Below the pieces are notes generated by a model, which made no database searches, had not been told where the DNA came from, and was given only the letters and a program-made list of their open reading frames with translations. DNA of 64,000 bases from Parelaphostrongylus tenuis (Eukaryota > Nematoda > Chromadorea > Rhabditida > Metastrongylidae): NCBI GenBank assembly GCA_019055375.1, contig JAHQIW010007160.1:1-64000 (forward strand). The letters run 5' to 3'. Made by a program: the position numbers and the translations under genes. This document shows positions 12,100 to 23,837 of this stretch, piece after piece; position 1 is the first letter of the stretch; the number at the start of each line of letters is the position of its first letter.

Positions 12100-13340
12100 A
12101 ATTCAGATCCTTTCTCTCATTTGTGAGATACAGGATACTCCTAGCATCGACCTTTCGACTGCACGTTTGAAAACGCCAAGTGATCTTCCATTCTGCATAC
12201 GTAGCGACCAGGTAAGGTGGGCACGGAGTTGAACGTCCTTTGTCCTCTGCAGTATCAGTGCCCTTCGTACTTTGTTGCTCTTAAACGTTCCCCAAGCCAC
12301 TCGTTTTCTTCTCCTCGTCCCTGGAGCTAGGTCGTTCATCATGTTGATTTCACGACCTAGATAAACATAACTGGAACATTCGGAGATGTTTGTTTCGTTG
12401 AGCGTGAATGGGGCATTCAAAACACATCCGCTCCTATGAACACCGTTTTCGTTAGATTTAGTTGAAGACCAATCATTCCACAGGCGTCATCGAAATCGGT
12501 CAACATTCGTTCCATTTGACTAATGTTTGGTGTTATGAGGACGATATCATCGTCAAAGCGAAAGTGGTTCAATTGTCGACCGTCAATTTCCCACTCCCAT
12601 ATCGTTCCAGTCTAATGTTCGCATGATGTTTTGTAGGGTGGCAGTGAATAGTTTTGGCAAAATTGTCTCGCCTTATCGAACCTCTCGTTTTACGTCAATG
12701 TTGATATTGTTGTAGAATAAAGATACTTCGGTCGTGAAATCTTCATAAAGCTCACGAAGGATCATCATGTATCGAGTAGGGACGCTCTGATAATCCAGAA
12801 CCTCTACAACGCTTCTGCTTCCACTAATTCAGAGGCTTTCTTCAGATTGATGAAAGTGAGACAAAGTGGTTGTTTGTACTCTCGTAAAACTTCAATGAGT
12901 CTTGTAATCGTGTGGATGTGGTATATGGTACTAAATCCTTTTCACAACCTTGCTTGTTCGCATGGATGTCCTTCGTCCGGTGTTCTGTCAATCCTGTTTA
13001 GGATGACTCGAGCAAATAGTTTATAGACAACGGAAGCAAGCAGATTGGGCGATAATTGCCTATGTCGTGAATGTCTCCCTTTTTTAACAACAATACGATC
13101 TTGCTGGTTTTTCCTCAAATGGGAACCTTGCATTCTGACTGTTAGCAAGTGAAGAGCCGAGCTAGGTGTTGATGAGAAATGGCGCAAGCTCTTCAGGTGT
13201 TCTGGTCTAATATTGTTTGGACCGGGTGTTCTTCTCTTCTTCATCGACGAAATAGTATGCCGGATTTCGGAAAGGAGGACCAGTGCAACGACATATTCGT
13301 CTTCGTTCAATTTATATGACGGTAACAGGACATGGCTACA
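12100..13340 (-). pseudogene. LINE reverse transcriptase remnant
   Basis: Minus-strand pieces in several frames show KKRRTPGPNNIRPEHLK (fingers region), then HRQLSPNLLASVVYKLFARV with DRTPDEGHPCEQA, and near 12,545-12,580 HFRFDDDIVLIT at the active site. The family motif is normally FADD (the second copy at 41,700 has FADD), so the Ala has changed to Asp. The C-terminal part shows LREINMMNDLAP-type and VERSMLGV blocks. It would copy RNA into DNA at the insertion site if intact; it is not. Confidence 0.78.
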
Positions 13341-13934
13341 AAAGAGATCCGAGTAGTACTGGTGGATTATTTCCTCTATAGCCTTTCTGGAAGCTGTAAC
13401 TGTCCCGTCAAAGTATTAAAGTGCAATCATCTAGGTCTTTTAATTGGCGAAGCCTCGCTCTTTATGGATTGCTCTTCTCAGCTTCTGCAGCTTCTGTCAT
13501 AGCTGCTGTTCGTCTCTCTTTATGGTCTTCTTTATTGCTTCTTCTGCAGCGTTTCGCAGGATCGGACGTGGGGTTTCGGTTACCTGTGGCTCTTGCGATT
13601 CCACGCTGACGTATCAGCTCGAGTGTGTGCGGAAACAAGCTTGTCTTCGTGACCTTAAGACTCTCGGTTTTCATAGCGCTAACGTGAAAATTTTCAACGA
13701 ATCAATCTTTTCTTCGTCGATGTTGTCGAAAGCGGTATCTCCCCAAGATCCGACTAATGTTTCAAATACATCCCAGTTCATGATTGCTTTGGGACTTCGT
13801 TGTTTAAAATCAAGCGGCTTTCTTTCCTCTCCGTAAAAAAGAAAACGTCTGCTTTAAGGAGGCGATGGTCTGATCCCTTGTAGAACTTAGGAACAACAAC
13901 GACATCGGTCAGACAAAAGCTTCGATTTACTAAG

Positions 13935-14556
13935 AATGGTCTATTTCGTTATGGTACTCTTCATTGGAAGACTCTCACGTCTATCACTGAGAGTGAGGCT
14001 TTTGGAATTCTGAGTTACCATGGTTGATTGGATCGTCATGATAGACTCAGAAGGCCTCTCACCCTGTTCATTACATTCCAGTCCGTGGGTCCCAATGTGA
14101 CGTTCCTCGGACGTTCTTCTAGGTCCAATTTTTGCATTGAAATCTCCGACAATGATCTTGAAGAATGTATGATCTTCTCTGAAGGATTTTTCAAGGTTCT
14201 TATAGAACGCTTCGATTTCGTCTTCGCCATAGCTTGATGTTGGTGCGTAAGCAACGAAGATGGTCAAAGCCGGCATTGGGCCACGTAGTTTCAACCCGGA
14301 CTGTTAGTTGTTCAAATGCATCGATGTTCACGGTCAAATTCGGTTTGACGATTTAGCCAACGTCGCCGACACCTCTGCGATCGCATGTTTCAAGGAACAC
14401 TTCGTTTCCGGTGTCATAAACAGCGTGAAAAGGATGGCGCCTTCTCTTCTCAGCCAAGCCAATGACGTCGTAACTTATCCTTCTTGCTTGAATCAATAGA
14501 TCTTCTACAGCGGATTGGTGAGCAAGGGTTCCTGCATTATAGGCACAAATGGTCAT
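13935..14556 (-). pseudogene. LINE apurinic-type endonuclease remnant
   Basis: The minus strand begins MTICAYNAGTLAHQSAVEDL and continues with a block containing VIGLAEKRRRHPFHAVYDTG. A second piece has ALTIFVAYAPTSSYGEDEIE, HTFFKIIVGDFNAKIGPRR and HIGTHGLECNEQGER. GDFNAK and the AYAPT block are hallmarks of the LINE target-nicking endonuclease. The domain is split by frameshifts. Confidence 0.78.
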
Positions 14557-15069
14557 TTTAGTCCGTTTTGATCATGGCAGCCTAGTTTGGTCCTGAGATT
14601 TTAGCAGCCTCTCCGTACTCGTGCTACCCGGCGCTGCCGTACCAGGAGCTCTTTCGGCCTCAAGGGAATAAGGCCCATATTTGTTACTGTTTTTAGCATT
14701 TTATGCTGACGTATAGCTTGCTAGGCTCTAAACGTCGTGGTTCGGTGCTCACGAGTAGCTTTCCGGTCTCTCTCGGAGGAGGAGAAGGAGCTTATTTGTT
14801 GGAGACGACTCCCAACCGTCTTTCATTTATTTCTCAGCCTCCTGATTGCAGGCTTTTGGCCGACTTGACTCGTAGAAATAGGGTTTTGTCAAGCCGCGCT
14901 GCAGAAGCAGGGAGCTCATCCCTTACACCCACTTGCATCTCTGGAAAGCACACGGTCGCTTTTTGTTTGCATTTATTCCCCTATCCATCACCTAGCAACG
15001 CGCCACATGTCCTCGCGATTAATCGGGTAGGATCCCTCACAGAGGGAGGTCCGTGGTCCGCTCTCATAA

Positions 15070-15660
15070 GACTCATTATTCTTCGATGCAAAATAATCAG
15101 CCAATTCTCGGCGTAAATGATCGATGTCTCGAAACTTCTATTGTCCAACCAGTGCTTGAATTATCTGAAGAAATGGAAATCTGACGGATACAGATCTGGC
15201 GAATAAGGCAAATGATCCAAGCGCCCTCAACACAAATCGGTCAACTTCTCCCTGTTGTTTTCTTGGCAACGTGTGGCTTTGCATTGTCTTCATGCAAAAT
15301 GACTTGGCGATGGGCGATGACGTTTAATTGCTTGATTGCAACGGTCCAGTTGCTGATAAAATCGCTCAGCGTGATGGTCTGATCGGCTTGCATTAAGTCC
15401 CAATGAAATGGCTTTCTTCGGTCCCAGAAAATGATCAACATTGCATTGGCGCAAATCGATTTGGTCTTGATGTTGGGGTTCATTGCTGACCTGGTGACAA
15501 CCACTGATTTGAACGACGTTGGTTGTGGCTTCACCAATGGTGACATTCTTGTTCGAAAACGAAGAGCGGCGATAGCGACGAAGATGAGCTTGCTTAATCT
15601 GCTTTTTCTTCTTCTTTTGAGCTTGTAAGATCGTGCGGAATCCAATTGCTCTTGCGTCAT
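15070..15660 (-). pseudogene. Mariner transposase remnant (catalytic region)
   Basis: The minus strand reads IKTKSICANAMLIIFWDRRK, then HWDLMQADQTITLSDF, and VILHEDNAKPHVAKKT, the mariner catalytic core with its second Asp in the EDN triplet. A frameshifted continuation (15,240-15,070) matches the usual SPDLYPSDFHFF and ADYFASK blocks. The frame is broken by the LINE insertion directly after FASK. Cut-and-paste activity is lost. Confidence 0.75.
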
Positions 15661-16027
15661 TTCTTACCTGCTTTTATTAAAATCTTTCGGATCTACTTGT
15701 CTGAACTTTTAAATCTTTTGGATCTACTCGTCCGAACATTGCAATAATCGGCCTAATCAAGTACGTGCAAAAATAGACCAAACGAAGCGCAAGAAAATCC
15801 TTCACCAAACAGGTAAAAGAAAAATGTGTTTTCGTGGTAAAATACTTATTTTTTGGATCAAGTTCAGAAACTTAGTTGGAGACCTAATAAATTGTTAAGC
15901 AGATAAAGTTTTTCTTGGTAAAGCCTTGTTAGTCATTCGGTAGCTCAAAAACTGCGCTTTCGAATTCTGTGCCTAGTTTTCACTTTATTTTTTGTTACTT
16001 TGTTATCCGTCTTAAGAGTGTTCTTTC

Positions 16028-16215
16028 CACTGTGCGGACTCCAGTACTTTCAGAATTCGATCGTTTTTCGTCTTTTTTTTTGAACACCGTAGAATACTGG
16101 TTGAACGTGTCTCGTTGAAATTTTGAGGATGGCCTGACAGTGACGTTTCATAAAGCGTTCCCTAATGGCTACTAGAGATTGCGGAAGAGTTGGGTTTGGC
16201 CCCATGTGGGCCGCT
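16028..16215 (-). mobile_element. tRNA-derived SINE, family B copy
   Basis: Shares TGTGCGGA(T/C)(T/C)CCAGTACTT, then GTAGAATA, ACGTGTCT and the GGATGGCCTG…GTGACGTTTCATAAAG blocks with copies at 22,425, 34,605 and 58,164. The tRNA-like head end is poorly kept in this copy. Confidence 0.6.
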
Positions 16216-19200
16216 ACAATCATCGCAACCACGCGACAACGGTACCCAGTTTGTGCTTATTTACCAAGAAGATTTTTTTGTGCTTTAGCAATGGTAAAGA
16301 GAAAATTACTTTTCACTCTCGGCGCGCTTTTCTTTTGTCAGCCAGTATGCGTGCTTCGCCTTTTTGCCAGAATTTTCCTTATGAACTCCATGATCAACTT
16401 TCAGCATGAAATTTGATTGTTTTAAACTGAATTTAGGATTCGCTAAAAAAAACTCTCTGTTGTGCGGTGTAACAGCGGAGAAATGATTTCGCTACGCACT
16501 CGGCGTAATTAGCCCGTTACTTGAATTACAAGAGGGTGTATTTGTCACTCTGAAGTGAATTGAAAGGCTGATAACTGCAAAACGAGAGAGCAAAGCTTTT
16601 TCTACAAGTGTGCAAAACTTATAAATGTTTCGAAATGTAAAAAAATTCCTATAAAAGCTCAAAATCGCACTCTTCCGAGGTGGCAAATGAAATCGGTGAG
16701 AGTGGAGAGAGTGCTATCCTTGCTACGTATCCAACACTTTCTCCATTCTCCCGAAAAGAGTCAGTTTTTAGATCTTCTCTATACTCTGATACGACGAAAT
16801 CTTCTCTTCACGCTCATATGCTTTGATGCATATATATATGTCTTATGTGCAGAAAAAACTTCAAAGACGGAAGCGCAATATTGTCATGAACAAGAACCAG
16901 TTATGACGATGTGACTAATGACGCGAATGAATGGAAATTAAGAGCTGGGATGTTAAAGTCATGAACGACTAAAACGCATTCATGATTAACTCTGGAGAGT
17001 CTTCATGATTAGCTTTGGAGATACTTAACTTTTTAAACTCTGGAGAGTTCTCCATTCATATTTCACTCAGTCAACGCCAAGAAGTTAGAATCTATAGACA
17101 GCGCGCAACGTAGTGTTCTACAATAATGACTTCAGGTTTTCTAAAGTCCAAAAACATTTTCTTAATCTCCTTCATTGAGAGAGACAATTATTCATGTAGT
17201 AAAGCGACTGAGCAGACAACAATAATCAAATAAGAAATGATAACGTCCTACAATACATCGGTGCAGTTTTTGAATTCAACGTTTCTATTTTTAAAAAATC
17301 GGAATTCGCTTTCATGATTTCAAGATTTCACAGTCTGAAATATTTCAGATCTATAGAGCGATAAAACAGCGACAGTCTGCTAAATTCACTTCCTTCAGAT
17401 GTTTCAATCACCCGACGTAGCTGAAACAAGAAAATACCGAATTGTCTGCCAATAATAATTCAATGCACTGCATGCGATGCCAGTTTATGAAAGGAAATTC
17501 ATTTATGCTTTACTGAACCACACTTTCTATGCTTTGCAATGTCTTCAAAAGCAATAGTCCTTTACTAGCAATGAGAAATCACGTGAAATATCACTGAGGC
17601 ATAGAACGATGTCACGTTTGAAGGTTCCACAGCCCCCTGTGGTTTTTTTCGGGTTAACAGAAGTTTTTTTCAGAACATCTTCTAATGAATTGGTAGCCTG
17701 AAGCATGCGCATGTTATGTGAAAGGCGTCGCTCTTGAGAAAATAACTTTCTATAATTTCCCACTTGACTGTTCAAATAAAAAGAACTGCTCTAAGTGACT
17801 TGGTTATCTGGGCGAGGACCATAACTGTCGAGGAGCGTTTACACTATAGAAGTGTAGGCAGTGAAGATGCGCAAAATGATCCTAGTAGAACAATAAAGTC
17901 CGAGTGAGGGGGATAATATGTCGCTGAGATAAGATGATAGGTTATCAAGGAGATTTGCTCAGAGAAACTTGTTCGCAAAATGTACGATTCGAGAGATCTC
18001 ATTTCACAAGAATTCTTTGTTGTATCGCTCTAACAACAATGTTATATGATATCACAGTTTTATATTCGAAGTTATTGCGTGATATGCAAAATTTTGGTCC
18101 TTAAGCAGGTGTTGAATCTGCGCTTCACCCATATCGGGGAACGCTGTTACCGCTAATCCACGGAGATCATCGTTCTACTACTATTCATTGTCAGATGTGA
18201 GACGTCATTGTTGTTGAAGCTGTCAGCAATCAATTGTCACCAGCAGTAGTAATGCAATAGTTACCAATATTGTAACTGTGTCGTATTTGCAATTTTCTAA
18301 ACATTATATTGACAACTTCTCGTATAATTTTTACTTACAGAGCAAGACTATTGCAACTGAAAGAAGTGCTCGGGTTAACCTGTTCGGGATGGCTAAATAA
18401 ATCGATGCGGGCAGTGCGAACTGAGTGAATGATTTGTTCTACTTTTTGAGCACCTAAAGCGTCTATAGTGATTATTTCCCGACTACTTCTATACTTATGC
18501 GGGTTCACCCTGTCTTAATTGACACTTCTGATACATTCAGTTCTAGCTTTCTCATAAAGTTATGCAGCAGACTATTCTTAGATGCGATAATATCGCTATG
18601 TCTCTACATGGAACGAGCTCCTTTGCTGCAATTCTATTGAAACATCAGTTTTCTAGCCTTTCATGCTTCTTAACAACGACTGTTTGCCAGTACTCATTTG
18701 TGGTCACATTCGGTCTCAGCCATACGACTTGCATTTTCCTTCAAAGAGAGCCTTTGTCATCGCTCCGTATATAGGTGAGTCAAGGGATTAGAAAGGGTGG
18801 GTTTTGTTTGTTCAACTCTGAACTAGTGCGCTGACTTTGTCTAGGCTGACTCCGTGTCTTCCAGTGTCCCAGTCAGCCGCTCAACTTCGTATCTAATAGC
18901 TCAACTATATATCGCCAGCTTGCTTATACTCTATTGTCATCATTCTGCAAACAGTTGTAACACAAGCGTGACTCGCTCCCCGTAAAAGTCCCGAGTGGCA
19001 AAACTCGTGCAAATCGAGAATTCTACTTCGACGAAGTAAATTTCGATGCTGAAGACTAAGCCGAAGTTCTCTCCTGAATAGCCAATACACCAACAAAGTC
19101 ACCATTCGGTTTTTCTTAACGGATTCCAATCCCTGACACCATCGGAACATCATCAAATGTCTGGTCCATTCTTAGGCCACTGCTGAACAGCCATATGTGC

Positions 19201-19969
19201 AGTTGTAATAAAGGTTAAGAAATTTATCTCCTAGGAGCGTCCTCCAGATTGAGGAGTTCGACGTTTATGTACCACGATTAGCCATCACTAGGTCAGAGTA
19301 ATGGTAAATTTAGCTTCTATCCGATCCAGAAGGTTTGACGACTGCCTGTGGTGTCAGCTTTAGGACTAGCCAAACTAGGAGCTCTAACTGTGAGGAGCCA
19401 CAAATAGCTCAGTCTGCAATAAGCCTATCAGTACTTCTCATACTATGTACTCTCTTCGATAAAGTTTAACTGTGGCATATTCGAAGAAAAGTAATCAAGT
19501 CTTGAGCTACACAGAACGTTGTCGGAATCAGACCAAGCAAATACGACCTTAATCTGCCGTAGAGACCGCTTGTTGCTGTGCACTTAAAATCTTCAAACGA
19601 ATCTCTCAATATGCAGAATTTGGGTCTTCTTGGCGTGCATATAGAGTTTGTATAGTATTTCTTTGAATCATCTACATGCTTTAAGCAACGGGAAAGAGTG
19701 TCTTGTATAATCACTATGTTCTGTTCTAAATTTTGAGCAATTTAAGTCAGGTTTTCCTGGTCGTCAGGTATTTTATTTCTTTGCCAGAGATTTCTTTCTG
19801 TGGCTTGCAACCACAGTTACTGTTAACATCAATAGAGTTTAATTTTTTGAAATATGCATAATTTTTGTTTTACGTTACATTTATAGGCACACTCAAAATC
19901 TCAATTGCATATTTCCTCTGAATGGCTTTTGAAATTGAGCACATTTTCTGATCCACGGCCAGTCACGAA
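16216..19969. other. Long stretch without a supported gene
   Basis: No domain is recognised. A minus-strand frame of 76 codons at 17,545-17,775 and one of 83 codons at 18,905-19,156 have no family resemblance and no clear splice context. The stretch 18,780-19,460 has the texture of an old retroelement but no motif firm enough to name. Confidence 0.35.
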
Positions 19970-20260
19970 TTATTCATTCTTTTCTGTGCCGTCATGGTCA
20001 CCTTCTGCCTCGTCGAGTTGATTATCTGTCCAGTCTGTGCACACCTGTTCCTGCCAATCTTGGGTGCTCTCTGCTGCACAAGTGAGCTTTTTCATCGAAT
20101 AAGTAAACTTTGATTTTCTATGAGATCGTTCCCCACTGGTAATCACATTATAGGAAGGCAACGTTCTCACCATATGTAATGCTTGCTTTTTTGCAGATTT
20201 GGAGGAGGCCCTGCAGTAAACGAATTCCATTATTGCCTCCATTGTGCCAAACGGCGTTGC
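19970..20260 (-). CDS. Possible terminal exon, product unknown
   Basis: A 97-codon minus-strand frame follows a good acceptor (TTCTTGCAG, plus-strand 20,261-20,269) and ends in TAA at 19,970. The translated end is acidic (DEAEGDHDGTEKNE), and a basic stretch RSHRKSKFTYSMKKL lies mid-way. No domain is recognised and no upstream exon was found. The opposite strand also has an exon-like stretch here (after an acceptor at 20,196, with HYCLHCAKRRC), so the strand is uncertain. Confidence 0.3.
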   Translation of the reverse strand, partial: ATPFGTMEAIMEFVYCRASSKSAKKQALHMVRTLPSYNVITSGERSHRKSKFTYSMKKLTCAAESTQDWQEQVCTDWTDNQLDEAEGDHDGTEKNE

Positions 20261-20625
20261 CTGCAAGAATAGAGAGCAGTGGAACAACTTAGTTTTCAGG
20301 CAGCTTGAAGACGCTGTGAGTTATACTTCTAATACAGTTCATATTATGACTTTGTTGACAAAACTATTCTTCATCTCAATTCTATCTCAAACTTTTCTTA
20401 CAAGATTCGCTGCATATTATATTCGGGTGCTGTGGATACACTATATTCAAGCCATCTTCCTCCTTCGCTAGTAAACAGGACTTGGTTTATGTCATGGGAG
20501 AAATTTATCAGTTATCCTTATAGTGGTGTGCTTTATAGTTTCGTTAACATTGTGCTCCATTCTGCTCTTCCTAACTTAAAATCTGTAGATCTTGTAGATT
20601 CTAAAAGGTTTTTATACTTTTTTAG

Positions 20626-21108
20626 AACCACTTGGACCCATCGACAACACCGTGCTACTTTACAGAGCGATGGATAGCACTGAGCGTTTGAAACCGCGTT
20701 CAAATTTTATGCGTATTGAGCGAGAGCTGTACGTGTTTCTACGTACGATCTATGGATGTGGACCGAAAGTTAGTACCGCAATATTTTTGTGAAAACATCA
20801 TGAATCTTGTGTGAGCGTTTATGAAAAGATGTGTCACGCTAACGTTTTCTGCTGTCATATCGACATCATAAACTGGCTTGATATGTGAGTTGCGTTTCTT
20901 CGTGCGTAACAAGAAAAAAATGTACTCGAAATAGAACAAAGAGTCTCTTATCTTTGCATGAGAGAAGACCATTTTTTATTTATAGGTTCTTCTAATTGAG
21001 GAACCACAGTGGACTGGATCAGAACTATCGGAAGTACTGACTGAAGTTGAGAAGAAGATGTGGACGCTCAATCTAGATGTAATCAGTCAACGACCTAGGG
21101 CTGGATGA
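20626..21108 (+). CDS. Last two exons of an unrecognised gene
   Basis: Exon 20,626-20,732 follows TTTTTAG and ends at a GTGTTT donor. Exon 20,986-21,108 follows TTTATTTATAG and ends in TGA. The phases fit, giving about 75 residues with PLGPIDNTVLLYRAMDST, then RIERELYVLLIEEPQWTG, SELSEVLTEVEKKMW and a short Arg-rich end. The text looks like real protein with a helical, charged end, but no family is recognised. The previous exon should end with one extra base and was not located. Confidence 0.5.
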
Positions 21109-22424
21109 TGATTATTCTCTTTCTGTTACTCTGAGTGCTCTAAAGGAATTATTAGCTCAGGAATACTCCAATCAAAAGCACACCCCTGTTTAACCACTGA
21201 TCGGAGTGATAGATACGCACTCTGGAGTACGAATTCTTGAACTGGGGTATTTTATCTTGATTTTGCCTGCCATTTCCATTCACTTATCGTCTGCTCTCAT
21301 CCGGTTGTGTTATGACTAGACAAGAGCGTTTAGTAACACACAACCCATAAATTGTTGCATATCAGTCTAACAAATCATCACAGAAGAGTAGCCGTTGCTG
21401 TTTTTTTTCAATATCAGCTTGTTATGATCTTTAGCTTGATTAACTTTAATCACACGTTGCAGATTTTTCTCGATATCTGTTATATTTCTGTTCTGACAAC
21501 AGAACTCTGTCTTCTAAACGCAGTGTCATATTTGTGGGTCGAGCTTGAACTCGTTTACTGCCGGTCCGGATGACATTGCCGATGTCCATGTATGGGACAA
21601 GTCTTGGGAGACGAATGTTTGGTGGTGGTTGTTATTGCTAAGTTGAATTCACTAATTTATTGTATTCCTTCATGTAGTAATTTTCTCGAACAGGTTCTCA
21701 CATTCACACGTTTTCATGGCTTTTTTTCCATAGCTAGTAATTTTTTTTCAGTTTAGTTCGGTAAACATTTTGATTCCCACCAATATCGATTCTGTTGTCA
21801 ACAGGGCTCACACATATTTTGTGCGAACAGGATGTTGTTATGTTGAAATGGAGTTTATCTGCTTGAGTTGTCCACTTACTAAGTATATCTCACAAATTTA
21901 ACAGTTTAACGGCATTAATTTTCAATGAGCAGACGTAGGCAATTTTTTCAGCTTTGTTTGCAATAACGATATGTCCATTTATTATAATACATGCAGGTTA
22001 AGAAGAATTCTGCAGTTTTTCTAAAGCTTAATCGGTGATATGAAATAGACTTTAGCGTGAACAGTGACTTGACTGTGAACTTTGGAAGTAAGACTCTTTA
22101 ACTAAGAACGGGTTGCGATAGAGCAATTGAGAGGGAAATTTGCATTTAAATTACGATAGGTGATGCTTATTATAAGCCTTGTACCTGTGTGTTAGCTGCA
22201 CCGGTATCGGAGTGGGCCCTGCATGTGTCATTCTCACTGACTGGATCTGTGGTAGGCAAGCGCCAACAACTTTGCAACCCATATGAGTAATGTATGGCAG
22301 CCTTAGCATAAACCATTTGGGTAACGGGCTTATTTCTGATGAAAGCTTTTCTTCTACACTTGTAGTGATTATCGTGTTTTAGATATATATTTCATCTGTC
22401 ATCACAGTTTTTTTCTTTTCTTTT
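21109..22424. other. Intergenic, nothing supported
   Basis: AT-rich sequence downstream of the unrecognised gene; no exon, RNA gene or named repeat could be supported. Confidence 0.35.
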
Positions 22425-22665
22425 TCACTCTGCGGATCCCAGTACTTCTAGCACTCAGTTCGTTTTTTCATCTTCTTCTTGTACGGCGTAAAATAATAGT
22501 TGAGCGAGTCTTTTTGCAATCTCCTTGCCATTCTGTGGCGTTTCATAAAATAAAACCTTGCTGTTGACTACCGAAGAGAGAGAGAGAGAAGAGGGGGGGG
22601 GGGGGGGTGGAGCTCGGTAACACGCGCATCATAATGAGCGCCACGACCACTCGGCCGTGTTCCCT
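22425..22665 (-). mobile_element. tRNA-derived SINE, family B copy
   Basis: Begins CTGCGGATCCCAGTACTTCT, continues with the TACGGCGTAAAATAATAGTTG and CATTCTGTGGCGTTTCATAA blocks shared with the other copies, and carries a GA run plus a poly-G tract (about 22,592-22,608) next to the tRNA-like head. Confidence 0.65.
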
Positions 22666-23032
22666 TCCCGCGTAGTAATTATTAGGTGGCTTGATTCTAG
22701 GAATGTTCATTATTCTACTTGGACTTTGAGAAAGGCTATTTATCCCGCTTTAGCAACGAAACGGAGATTAACACGATGACGCCCATGTGCGACGTTTCGT
22801 CCCACACCGCGCGACGTCAAATCTCTTCAGTTACTGTAATGGCGGCGTCGCGCCCCGTTAGAATGCACACTCCAGACAACATGATGGACGCAGGGAGACG
22901 AGCTCAGATGGTTTGAGAGAGCGTCTCTATCATGAAATGAGATATTCTCAGTAAAGAGAACATTTATATCTTCCATATTTCATCTACATCTTATGTTTCA
23001 CAGGCAGGACTACATCGCTAAACGACAACATA

Positions 23033-23355
23033 ATGAAAATGACTGTGATAGTGATAATGATTATGCTTTCGATAATGCTAGTGATTACGAAAGTGATAAT
23101 AATTGCTACCCTTTTGTGCTGTTTGTGATATCTGATAAGGACTTTTACACAGTGCATTCCATTCAATGCATAGACATTGCATTGACCAACAGTCACGCTT
23201 TTAACTGGTAGAATGAATCATACTTTCATTCGATAATGACTGTGATAATATTAATGAAATGGTGGTGATAATGGTAGTGAAAATGATGATGATATTTATA
23301 GTGATAAAGATAGTGAAAGTTATAATGATGATGATGACAATGATGATAGTAACTA
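23033..23355. repeat. GATAGT/GATAAT-type imperfect tandem repeat, left block
   Basis: Imperfect tandem repeats of GTGATA, GATAAT and GATGAT units, interrupted between 23,110 and 23,230. Open frames here such as DSDNDYAFDNASDYESDN come from the repeat and are not genes. The repeat resumes at 23,838 after the tRNA-like palindrome. Confidence 0.75.
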
Positions 23356-23448
23356 ATACTCGACATTGACAGCTTTTTTTCAATGCATTTCCCATTGTTA
23401 TGTTGTTTTCTATATAACTTAGAGAATTGAGTGGTGAGCAAAAACGCG

Positions 23449-23520
23449 GCCTCAGGCGGGAATCGAACCCACGTTTCATCCCATCCGGGGACGCATGCTC
23501 TACCACTACACCACTGAGGC
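23449..23520 (-). repeat. tRNA-like unit, left arm
   Basis: The minus strand has a 7-bp acceptor stem GCCTCAG/CTGAGGC, a box A-like GTGTAGTGGTAGAG, an anticodon-like stem CGTCC/GGATG with loop CCGGATG, and a T arm GTGGG-TTCGATT-CCCGC with box B GGTTCGATTCC. Position 33 is C, not the invariant U, so it is called tRNA-derived rather than a functional tRNA. In that register the anticodon would be GGA. Confidence 0.6.
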
Positions 23521-23737
23521 ACATTTGCCCGACCACTCATTCTTCAACATCTCAATGTTGGCTATCAGCCACCAATCTTTGACAAAAAAATACTGTTATG
23601 TCGAGTATTGGTAATTATAATAGCTGTCAGCTCAACTGGGATTATATAGCGAAATCGCATACCAGACCAAACGTGTCAAAGGTTGATGGCTGATAGCTAA
23701 CAGTGAGATGTTGAAGAATGAGTGGTCGGGCAAATGT

Positions 23738-23809
23738 GCCTCAGTGGTGTAGTGGTAGAGTACGCTCCCCGGATAGGATGAAAACGTGGGTTCGATTCCT
23801 GCCTGAGGC
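23738..23809 (+). repeat. tRNA-like unit, right arm
   Basis: Same unit in opposite orientation: acceptor stem GCCTCAG/CTGAGGC intact, box A and TTCGATT loop intact, but the anticodon stem is weakened by several changes. It looks like the more decayed of the pair. Confidence 0.6.
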
Positions 23810-23837
23810 TGCGTTTTTGCTCACCACTCAATTCTCT

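Larger units (their letters stand above)
11765..15060 (-). mobile_element. RTE-like non-LTR retrotransposon (LINE), decayed
   Basis: On the minus strand, in order: a 5' untranslated part (about 15,060-14,600), an apurinic endonuclease domain (14,556-13,935), a spacer and a reverse transcriptase (about 13,340-12,100), ending near 11,765. The 5' part, reverse transcriptase and 3' part match a second copy at 40,505-42,545 on the other strand. Stops and frameshifts break all frames. The insertion lies inside a mariner; a short ATGAGT at both junctions may be the target-site duplication. Confidence 0.8.
11610..15884 (-). mobile_element. Mariner transposon interrupted by a LINE
   Basis: The ends GGTCTCCAACTAAGTTT… (11,610-11,641) and the inverted match at 15,853-15,884 form terminal repeats of about 32 bp with few mismatches, each flanked by the TA typical of mariner insertion. 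Transposase remnants lie on the minus strand at 15,070-15,660. The C-terminal piece, with LLPERWQSSIQADGEHF, lies at 11,690-11,760, far away because a LINE (11,765-15,060) has inserted between them. Removing the LINE leaves about 1 kb, less than a usual 1.3-kb mariner, so part of the N-terminal region is also gone. Confidence 0.75.
23421..23837. repeat. Palindrome with two tRNA-shaped arms
   Basis: The left arm 23,421-23,584 and right arm 23,674-23,837 are inverted repeats of about 164 bp with few differences, around a spacer of about 90 bp. Each arm holds a 72-nt tRNA-shaped unit, 23,449-23,520 (minus) and 23,738-23,809 (plus). A smaller nested inverted pair (AATACTCGACAT at 23,355 and ATGTCGAGTATT at 23,598) ties the spacer to the left flank. 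The whole block interrupts a GATAGT repeat. Confidence 0.75.

Noticed and set aside
14703..15116. 137-codon plus-strand open frame
   Set aside because: It is antisense to the 5' part of the LINE, and the second LINE copy does not keep it open.
22740..22830. Minus-strand CTGAAGA … GACGAAACGTC as a hammerhead
   Set aside because: No pairing stem I (GCAC against CAGTAA) and no proper stem II between the two core blocks.
23201..23540. Minus-strand frames of about 105 codons with His/Ile-rich text
   Set aside because: Produced by the GATAGT-type repeat and the tRNA-like unit, not by a gene.
23738..23809. Functional tRNA gene
   Set aside because: The acceptor and T arms are good, but U33 is missing and the anticodon stem is damaged; the copy in inverted repeat points to a mobile repeat.
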